Assembly: GCA_900312665.1 (NCBI GenBank)
Contig: ONZQ02000005.1
Span: 1,281,077-1,345,076 of the forward strand
DNA from: Cephalotrichum gorgonifer
Taxonomy: Eukaryota; Ascomycota; Sordariomycetes; Microascales; Microascaceae
DNA length: 64,000 nucleotides
Reading direction: 5' to 3'
Shown: positions 56,447-64,000 of the stretch, piece by piece
Position numbering within the stretch: the stretch's first letter is position 1
How the letters are laid out: every line of letters begins with the position of its first letter
Notes under the pieces: generated by a model
What the model was told of the DNA's origin: nothing
Seen by the model: the letters and a program-made list of their open reading frames with translations, nothing else
Databases searched by the model: none
Made by a program: the position numbers and the translations under genes

Positions 56447-57960
56447 ATGGTCATCCCCCCTGAGCACGCCATAGGTGTTCCCGCAGAAGACCTGAGCAAG
56501 TATTGTCCTGGAGGGTACCATCCCATCCGCCTAAATGATGTCCTCTGTGATGGTCGATACGAGATTTTGCATAAGCTTGGGTTTGGATCGTTCTCAACCG
56601 TTTGGCTAGCTCGGGACAATCTGTACGCCACATTACCACGAAATTTCACCTCGTACAGTCGCTGACTAACAGGTAGGGAGGGGAGGAATGTCACGATCAA
56701 AGTGGTCGCTGCCCACAGGTCCGACGATACTAGCCGCGAACTCCGCATCCTCCAAGCCCTCAACGAGCGCGGCAACCCGGACCATCCTGGGCGGAAGCGC
56801 ATATCGCATCTGCTCGATTCGTTTCATCATCAGGGGCCTAACGGTCGACATGCCTGCCTGGTTTTTGACCTCCTGGGGCCAAGTGTATCTTCCGTCACAG
56901 ACCGTAGCCGGAATTATCGGCTTGATGGGAATCTTGCTCGGTCCATTTCTCGACAGCTACTTGAAGCTGTTGATCATCTTCACTCATCTAACGTAGTACA
57001 CGGAGGTGAAGTCTTATTTCTACCTCTCTAACTCCCTTGCACAAGGTTAACTTCTGGGTAGATATCCACATGGGAAATGCCCTGTTGTATGTTCCAGAGC
57101 TGGAGGTGTTGTCCCCGAAGCGCACTATCGAATACCTAGGCCCCCCACAGGTGGGGAAGGTGGAGAGGCGGGATGGGGCACCGCTTGAGCCGGGGGTACC
57201 AGAGTACCTGGTAGAGCCGGTCGAATACAGCACCGCGATCCACCCTGACCTCAGAGAAATCAAGCTCGTCGATTTCGGCGAGTGTGAGTTTCCTTACCTT
57301 CTTTTGTCCTACACCCTCTCCTTGCCATCGACCGAATGCTAAGATTTGATAGCCTTCTTTTCTGCAGAACCCCCGACGCAGATTTATACGCCAATGTCTC
57401 TACACCCCCCAGAGTTGGTGTTCCAGCGCGGCCTAAGTAGCTCTGTGGACATCTGGAATCTTGGTTGCACGGTAAGTAGGAGAGTTGATCGGGCCCTAGA
57501 ATTAAGCGGTAGGTTAACAAACTCCCCCAAGACGTATGAACTTGTAACTGGACGCACAATTCTCGACGCGGACTTCAACAACGACCTTGCCTTAATCCCG
57601 CAGTTCAAAAAGGTGGTCGGTGGACTCCCTGAGCAATGGATTCAAGATGCGCTTGATAGGGGTGTCTTAAAAGAGTCACCGGATGGTTCGTCTAGAATAC
57701 CACCCACAGCTTTATCGCTCAGCTAATTTTTAGAAGATTCATCTGCCGAAGACTTTGACACCCTCGAGGGAGAGTTACGTAGATCGTACTTTGAGGGCTA
57801 TAAGGCGGAGACTCTTCAGTTAAGCCAAGGAGAAATTGATACGCTGGGTCGGTACTTGAGGAGGATGCTGGTGATCGACCCTGAACGTCGGGCAACCGCA
57901 CGGGAGCTTCTCCAAGATCCATGGGTTTTGGAGCTCGAGAGGGGTGATGATGAGGCGTAG
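56447..57960 (+). CDS. SRPK-like protein kinase
   Basis: Serine/threonine kinase resembling SR-protein kinases, a class expanded in filamentous fungi. Six exons: 56447-56622, 56677-57005, 57062-57283, 57353-57471, 57532-57685 and 57734-57960, giving 408 aa. Residues 21-35 (PGGYHPIRLNDVLCDGRY) precede the glycine loop LGFGSFSTVWLA (44-55). The ATP lysine is K67 in VTIKV. The catalytic loop is HGDIHMGN at 167-174 with D169, and the metal-binding DFG is at 239-241. SFFSAEPPTQIYTPMSLHPPELVF is the SRPK-type activation segment with PPE for APE. The residues needed for catalysis are present. Acceptors of introns 1 and 3 were chosen against closer AGs because only they keep the frame and family sequence. 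The true N-terminus may lie upstream. Confidence 0.8.
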
Positions 57961-58321
57961 TATGGCCTTTCATGACATCATACGCGTGTAAACCGAGTGG
58001 ATGTGATGTATGGGTTGATACCGAGAGCCCGCAGGGAAAGTGGGGGGGGGCTTCTCCAGGTCAAGGACAAAGAATGTGATTATACTAGAACAGAACCGAG
58101 AACTAAACAAGTAATGAGTGATATAACTGTTAGCCTGCCCAAAGGTCTTGGGACGGTGACTAGTGATCCATAATTACAAAGAGAATAGAGAATTCGTTCC
58201 CTCAAACCCGTCTCCGAAGCTTCCCATATACTTCCAAGAACCCACTGCCATTACGGCGAGAATGCAATTTGCGTAGATTTCCTATCGCTCCTAGTTCGAT
58301 CTGCATGTACCTCTCTGATGC
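57961..58321. other. Convergent intergenic region
   Basis: 3' ends of the kinase and P450 genes; nothing else is seen. Confidence 0.5.
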
Positions 58322-60130
58322 TTATACCACCGCACCAGGGAAACGTTCCGTTACCCTGACCCACATGTTCTTCTGTAAGACCAGGTTCTTGTTCATCGTG
58401 TCGACAGGGTTCCTTGGATTAACCACCTGGAAGTCAAAGCGTCGTAGGAGCTAACGGCAAGTGTGGGTCAGTGGCCTGCAACTTATAACCGTGTTGTAGG
58501 TCTCCAATACGTACCTCGATATAAACCTTGTTCAGCTCTAGGAATGCGACGGGTTTCCCGCTGCATCCCCATCTTCCGGAGCCGAACGCTAGCTCGACGT
58601 GGTGGCGCCACTGCATAGTCGTGGCGTCGTCGAGGTTAAGCCACCGCTCTGGCCTGAACATTTCGGCATCGCCCCCAAAAATGCTCGTCGACCTCTGGAT
58701 GTGGACGAAGTTGGTGCCCACTCGTGTGCCACCGGGAACAAACTGCCCGTTAATAGTGTCGCCCTCTGGGGGAACTTGCTTGAAAGCCAAGCCGGTAAAA
58801 GGAGGGTTAATGCGAATGCCTTCGTATATAACTGCCTGGAAGCAAGAAAATATTTATTAGCACGGAAATCGCAATTCAATCAGTGATGTTATCGTACCTG
58901 CAGATAAGGTAGCTTTCGCCCTTCTTCCGCCCTGGCTAAGTCCGATATTTTCCCATTCGCGATGGACTCGTCAATCTCCTTTTGTAGTTTCAAGTATATT
59001 TGGGGCGAAGTTATCAGATTCAGCATCGTGCTACGTATGACACCTGCAGTTGTGTCGCTTCCGGCAACAATTTGGAAGAGGATTTCAGACTGGCAGTCGC
59101 GCAACTCAACGCCGTGCCGCTTGAAGGAACCCTTCTCTACCAGTTAGTATTGAAAGGGTTAACTATCCTTGGGAAGTTCTCACAAGCATGTCATTGTGGT
59201 CTGGAGCGCCAGGCTCAAATCGAGCACTTGCTATATCGTGAGCTATGCTGTTGGTTTCGTCAGCAGCTGAAACAATAACATGGAACTAAGGGAATTTACC
59301 TCAGCATCTTCCCGAAGCCACTCTCATCTGTTGTCTTTGGTCCAAAATACTTCAGAAATGTAGGGGACCCGAGGATTTTGCCAATCCACGGGATCTCCCC
59401 CGCTAGGATGATGGGGTGGGTTATCATCTCAGTCATTGCAATATAGCCATACACATCTGAGTCTGTTTCTAGGTATCCAAATGCATGTCCATATGCAATC
59501 TTCGTGATCGTATCCAGTGTAAAATACTGAACAGCGGTAGCAAGGTCAAGTGGTCGGAGTTCTGTATCCGTAGAAATATACTTTCTACGGATGAGGTCAA
59601 CAAGGCTGACCAGCTGCTCGTCGATTCCGGGTTCAAGCGAGGGGTTCTCCCTGCCACCGTAGCCAAAGGATAGCTTTGCTTTGAGTTTATCGTGACCCTG
59701 GGTATCCAGCGTGCTATAAAAGCCGGTCAATAAGGATCATAGACTAGCAGCATACTAACACGGACCTGAACAATGATGGGTGGTAGGGGTCAACGCTGCT
59801 GACGCTATACCAGCTCGAACGACCATAGTTGGGCTTGGCACGCGTGTTCCCCATGCGCCGTACCACCTCGGGGTCAGATGTCAAGACCTCATTGGGGCCG
59901 ATGCGGGCCAGGGGGCCGTACTTTTTGGCTACAGCTCGAAAGCCATCCGAGTGTCGCGCAGATGAGGAATTTCGGAAAAGCCAGAAATACGAGAAGGTTG
60001 CGATAAAGGGGCCTTTGATATGTCGTAACCGATACCAGTCCAGCGCTGTGGAACCAACTAGGTACAGAACAAGGATAATTGCTGAGGCCGAGTAGGCCTG
60101 AGTGCTGGTCAGAAGCTCTGTGAAAGCCAT
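58322..60130 (-). CDS. Cytochrome P450 monooxygenase, pisatin-demethylase type
   Basis: Membrane-bound P450 of the ER. Six exons, 60130-59766, 59713-59300, 59247-59184, 59134-58898, 58835-58515 and 58450-58322, give 509 aa, the usual length. A membrane anchor covers about 13-31. The oxygen-binding I helix is AGSDTT at 305-310, the K-helix ExxR is E365-R368 (YEGIR), PERW follows, and the heme loop is FGSGRWGCSG with C451 as ligand. The last exon, LLRRFDFQVVNP to ERFPGAVV, is hidden because the frame before it reads on to a stop at 58434. Exon 3 is only 64 nt. FVHIQRSTSIFGGDAEMFRPERW fits the CYP57-like (pisatin demethylase) group. Substrate unknown. The neighbours do not form an obvious biosynthetic cluster. 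Confidence 0.87.
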
Positions 60131-61204
60131 AATTCCGGTTGGGAATCGCAAGTGTGTACTCCTACTGGGTTTCGCTTAAAGTCAAAGTGGAAGGGAGTCA
60201 TGAGATTATAGGTGTCAATTTATATTGAAAGGTCCATGGCATCCCCTACATGAAGAATGTCCAAGAAATCTATATACATGTATGTGTGATGCCAGTCTGC
60301 GGCCAAGATATGTTTCCGTGCCAAGGAAGCCCTTTCCATGGTGGTCTCGCCTTTCAAGTGTAACTGAAACTAATCTTCTGACCCTGGTGGCGACTAAAGA
60401 GAGGACCATTAACACGACCTGACCAATCACAGCCGCACTGGGTACGAGCATTGCAGCGGCCGCTGCACGGGAGGAAACGGCGATAAAGAATATTCCTCGG
60501 CGATTGGTGTACGGAGTAAACAAGTGTTTCATTGCAGCTACAGGAAATATGCGCATGTACACACGCCTTGATGACCGCAGATGCGGCAGGGAGTCTCGGT
60601 GGCAGATCATAATAAGCGTCGAATGGCGACAGAAAAACAAATGGGTATTAACATTGTCCTCTTCTTGGGCCAAAAAGCCATTATTGAGTATTACAAAGCT
60701 GGCGGATGCTGCGGGGATTGGGAACATCGGGGCCATTGCGCCACCCTGGGTACTGCTCTAGAGAGTGGTACTAACATGCTGGGAGACTAGCCGATCGGCA
60801 AGGTATACAGTAAGTTGTGGCATCGTGGCCGGTAGTACTACTTATTCGACAATGTAACGTCGTCATCCATTACTCTACAGCTAATACAATGACGGTGAGT
60901 TGAGAAGTAGTTCTAGTAGAAAGTACTCTGCATTTCGCTAACAAACAAGTAATATCGCGGCGCCACCAGAAGCCCTTCTACTTGGTAGGACACTACAACC
61001 AAATATGCATATAGCAAGCCCCGCAAGTTATCCACATGTCAATTACACCGTCTCAAATCGATGTCCCGCCACCTATATGTTCCGTGGTCCCTGTTCTCTC
61101 CTTCGTACGCTTGACCTGGCCATCGTGTGGTATGCAACAGGACTAGCAGCCCTACCCCGGTAGCGCTCGACTTGAGATACAAATAGTAGTCTCACATCCT
61201 TCGC
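60131..61204. other. Intergenic, upstream of the P450 gene
   Basis: It holds the P450 promoter. A 173-codon minus-strand frame at 60215-60736 has no domain and no conserved look. Nothing else is recognised. Confidence 0.5.
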
Positions 61205-62646
61205 CTACCAAATCGCCCGCAGCAAGGTTGCGCGTTCATCTCTGGCAGCCTTGGCCACGGACCCCACCATCGCCAGTAGTTCGATTGCCTCCCTGCGCTT
61301 CTCTGGAGGTCCGCAAACTTGGAGGCGGACACATATCCTGTTGCGCCAAATAATGACTCCAAGACGCTTCCCTATCTCGTTCAGTTTTCTCTCTTTTTCC
61401 TCTAGGGAGATTCCAGGCGATTCGATCCAGATAGGCTTCCCGTCATGTGAAGCTATCTCCCCTGTCAAGATATCGTCCAGTTTCTCCAGCGCAACCTCGA
61501 CGCTCTTCCTATCCCTACTTTCAAGCTTCAAGCTCATGAGTCTATCCACGGGCGGAAACTCGTCAAAATGGAGATATCGGTCCCACGCCTGCTTTTCTAC
61601 CTCAACCTCGGCCCGTACGGCCGCGTAGATAGCACCCGGGACCCTCAGCTTCCCAACATGAACCTGCTGCACCCACATCTTATTTCCCTTGCTAGAGGGT
61701 ATCGGTGTCCCGTTCAGCAACTCCACGGCGTGGTGTGCATCCTCCTCGTCGTGGAAGCGGGCCATCGCCCTGAAGTAACGGGCCCCTTCGTTGTAGGTAA
61801 TGTAACTGCCGTTGTCCCACGCCTAAAGAGGGCCGACCCGGAGTACTCTTGACTCCACCGTTGCCAAGTCGTCCAAGAGGCGTTTGCCATAGTTCGCGCC
61901 TCCCAGATATACCTGGAGAGGACGCATGTCGGGGGGGATAGGCGTCGAGATATCGAAGTGGGTCGCAGCGGGGGAACTTCAGTGAGCGATACCCTCCAAC
62001 ACATTTGATTCGAGCCGCCTCCGCGGGGGAGATACTGAATTGGGCCTCTAGCTTTGATATTCTGGCCAAGGACTTTATATATCCCACAGGAATACCCATT
62101 TACCACTTTGTCGGTATAGTTTCGATGTACCCCGAAGTCCAGAGACATCGACGCCACTGGCCTGCGCCATGAGCAGATGACCTTCTTGGACCTGATTCCC
62201 CGGGAAAACCGTTCCTGGTCCGGTGGTGGAGTGTTTTCTTCGCTTGCAGGATCCACTCGGTCCGCCAGGCCATTTTCCCCTCCATTTTGCTCCTGATGTC
62301 TGCAGAAGCGCTCCCAGACGGACGAGTTCTCGACTCGGGTCCCGATGCTGTGATCAGACGCGCCATCGGCAAGGGGCGTTATGCGCACGTAGCCAGTCGG
62401 TGATGTAGATTGGAATCGAGATGACAGCTGTCGTACCGAGGTGGGCGTGCTTCTGGGCCGAACATTCCTATGGTAGACGAGGGGGATGTTGATAAGCTTG
62501 GAGACAACGTTCAGCGCATTTGCCCCGTTACCGAGCAGAGCACTCATTCCGCTGGCCGGGGCGAGCTCGGGCTTTTCGCGAAAACAGGGTGTCCGATATG
62601 CAGGTATCGTCACAATATGCGGTCGGTGGATGGGCGCAATAGACAC
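61205..62646 (-). pseudogene. Remnant of a DEAH-helicase/RING-IBR family gene
   Basis: The pieces match the region between the helicase core and the RING/IBR fingers of large fungal DEAH-box/IBR proteins, known to me by family pattern only. VICSWRRPVASMSLDFGVHR and GIYKVLGQNIKARGPIQY read in one frame, then RVSLTEVP. At a run of C near 61975 the frame shifts: AATHFDISTPIPPDMRPLQV, YLGGANYGKRLLDDL and RVLRVGPL continue, then TAG near 61828, probably once CAG. AWDNGSYITYNEGARYFRAM, the body AVELLNGTPIPSSKGN, and a KH-like end VIIWRNRICVRLQVCGPPEK run to a stop at 61205. No helicase motifs and no zinc fingers are present. The large frame upstream from 62646 lacks an ATG there; its N-terminal part is not recognised. 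Confidence 0.6.
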
Positions 62647-63334
62647 TGCATTGTGTGAGACATGAAGCTAAAGAAGGGAAAGTGGGAATGCATACGGAGT
62701 CCTTGTACATGGAATGTGGAAGATTGAATGGAGAGCATGAGTGTGGGATCGGGTAGGTGGTCACAGAACAGCCAGCTACGCTGTGGACGGTGTGTTAACA
62801 TGATGATGTTGGTTACACTGGCGGGTAGACTGGAGGCGGTGTACAAGGGGGATTGATATCTTCGCACCCGTTGGTGGCCCTGAAAAGTGGTGCTGGCGTA
62901 TGGGTGGAGTCGGTGGGTTAATATGGCAGGGCCCAAGGTAGTGGATTAGACATCAAGTGAAGGTGGTGTTATATCTATTACACCCACAATTAGAGCAAGA
63001 AGAGGCCAGCATATTGGGGAAGGGCCACGGAGTTATGTGTAGGGATCTTGCAAGAGTCGTCCCCAAGTGGTGCCAACCAAGCTTTTAGTGTTGGGTGAAA
63101 TATGAATCGTCTGACCCAAAGGTCCTTTATGTACCGATAAACAGAATAACACTACTTGTATGTGCGTATGCGTACGGCACCTATACCTTATGTACCGGGC
63201 TCCTCTACCCTGTGCCACTCAATTACCTCCCAACTGTTAAGGATGCCCGGATACTCGCATTCTAATTACCTAGTCATATTAGTTTCAGGATTGCACTTAG
63301 CCTTTCTACCCTAGCCAGTTCAGATCCATACATA
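62647..63334. other. Intergenic, 3' side of the tandem-intron gene
   Basis: No gene is seen. The end near 63250-63334 contains a further sequence like the array units (donor GTATGT at about 63334, CTAAT branch and TAG near 63270), possibly one more intron of the peptide gene or its 3' UTR. Confidence 0.4.
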
Positions 63335-63792
63335 CTAGAGCCCCGGCTTTATTCGTCCGCTGAGTTTAATTACCGGTGCTAGCTGGTGGGATACATAAAG
63401 TTCCGATCTGAAGTCCCGTCACATTAGTATGTTACTTTTGATCAGCATATCTTAGATGGCTCTGACACTTACACACTAGGTTCCCAGTCGTATTAGCCTG
63501 CTGCCTTGTGTCAATCGTCTTGGCCTAAATCGCAGGGGTACTTACTATCTGAAATCCCGAGGTATATTAGCCTATTGCTTTCAATCAGCCTCTCCAGCCT
63601 AAGGTGCACAGGTACTCACGATACTCTTAACTCTCAGTCATATTAGCACACGACTTTCTATATAGCATAGAGGTGTATACCTACTCGGTTTTCCAGCACT
63701 GCGCTTCTTTTCTTCTCCAGAGGTCGGCTCTCTACTGGAGATGTCAAGGCTAGTCCAACAAGTGAAGCCAGGACCAGAATTGAGACATTCAT
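63335..63792 (-). CDS. Small secreted peptide gene with tandem introns and micro-exons (tentative)
   Basis: The ATG at 63792 opens a 36-codon exon (63792-63685): a signal peptide MNVSILVLASLVGLALTS, then RPLEKKR, a likely Kex2 site, and SAVLENR ending exactly at donor GTAGGT. Downstream the strand carries four consecutive intron-like units. One splice chain, with exons 63630-63620 (11 nt), 63548-63546 (3 nt), 63475-63473 (3 nt) and 63407-63335, stays open and gives 65 aa. Another chain that skips the 11-nt exon also stays open and ends at a TAA at 63366 with about 51 aa. The mature peptide cannot be fixed without transcripts. No family recognised. A processed peptide or effector-like role is inference. 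Confidence 0.4.
63408..63684 (-). repeat. Tandem array of intron-like units
   Basis: Four head-to-tail units start at 63684, 63619, 63545 and 63472. Each begins with a donor (GTAGGT, GTGAGT, GTAAGT, GTAAGT), has a branch-like CTAAT 12-25 nt before its end, and closes with AG. Units two and three are clearly related along their length (shared GTRAGTACC, TTAGGC, AGGCTAATA and TGGGA-like blocks); unit four shares the donor and the ACTAATGTGAC end. A related end, ACTAATATGACTAG, recurs outside near 63270. Confidence 0.7.
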
Positions 63793-64000
63793 TTCAGCGA
63801 TGACAAGAGGTAAGTTATGCCGGATAAGGAAGTCGTCCAAGTAAGTAAACAACACAAGTTGCATGTGGAGTTCAGGTTTAGCATCCTCGAGCTCAGGCCC
63901 AGATGCGCGTTCTTTATATCTCAACTCGGGTATACTCACAACAACCATATTGCCCTGGAAACACAGGACATTGTTCTATGGTTACTAATATTCAATGAAT
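63793..64000. other. Promoter side of the tandem-intron peptide gene
   Basis: The frame upstream of the ATG at 63792 is open to 63948, but it lacks a signal-like start; a start at 63948 would bury the signal peptide. Nothing else is seen up to the window edge. Confidence 0.4.

Noticed and set aside
54004..60130. Secondary-metabolite gene cluster (drug transporter, kinase, P450)
   Set aside because: No polyketide synthase, NRPS, terpene cyclase or pathway regulator is present between or beside them, and the kinase and tRNA are unrelated. The LaeA-like methyltransferase is 10 kb away across a gap.

Overview
The window is eukaryotic DNA from a filamentous ascomycete, most likely of the Aspergillus/Penicillium kind (Eurotiomycetes). 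Genes are short and lie on both strands. Most carry several 50-95 nt introns with GTRAGT-type donors, CTAAC-type branch sites and YAG acceptors. The gene content is typical of such a fungus: sugar, siderophore and drug MFS transporters, plant-cell-wall hydrolases, a LaeA-like methyltransferase, a fungal-rhodopsin membrane protein, a P450 and an SRPK-like kinase. The three tRNA genes all carry introns.

Left part (1-24 kb): the 5' end of an arylsulfatase runs off the edge. It is followed by an 11-exon allantoate-permease-type MFS gene, a norsolorinate-reductase-like SDR, tRNA-Gly(GCC), a decayed SDR next to an intact SDR, a broken DUF4419 gene, a small hydrophilic protein, a 2EXR-domain protein, a sugar transporter, a degenerate Ras-like GTPase and tRNA-Arg(ACG).

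Middle (24-45 kb): a large intron-less gene of unknown function is followed by three secreted plant-polysaccharide enzymes within 8.5 kb: a GH12 endoglucanase, a feruloyl esterase and a CE1 acetylxylan esterase. A rhodopsin-domain protein lies among them. Together they could strip side groups from hemicellulose and cut its backbone. Next come a conserved protein of unknown function and the LaeA-like methyltransferase.

Right part (45-64 kb): a siderophore transporter with a perfect SreA-type site far upstream, an assembly gap of 20 N, a secreted subtilase with a long Pro-Glu/Asp-rich linker and one frameshift, a DHA1-type drug transporter, tRNA-Gln(CTG), an SRPK-like kinase, a pisatin-demethylase-type P450 and the remnant of a DEAH-helicase/RING-IBR gene.

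The right edge holds the most unusual locus: a small secreted, possibly Kex2-processed peptide gene whose signal-peptide exon is followed by a tandem array of about 65-74 bp units. Each unit looks like a complete spliceosomal intron, with donor, branch site and acceptor, and they are separated by exons as small as 3 nt.

Exon-intron models were built by eye from splice consensus, phase and family conservation. No database search or expression data was available.
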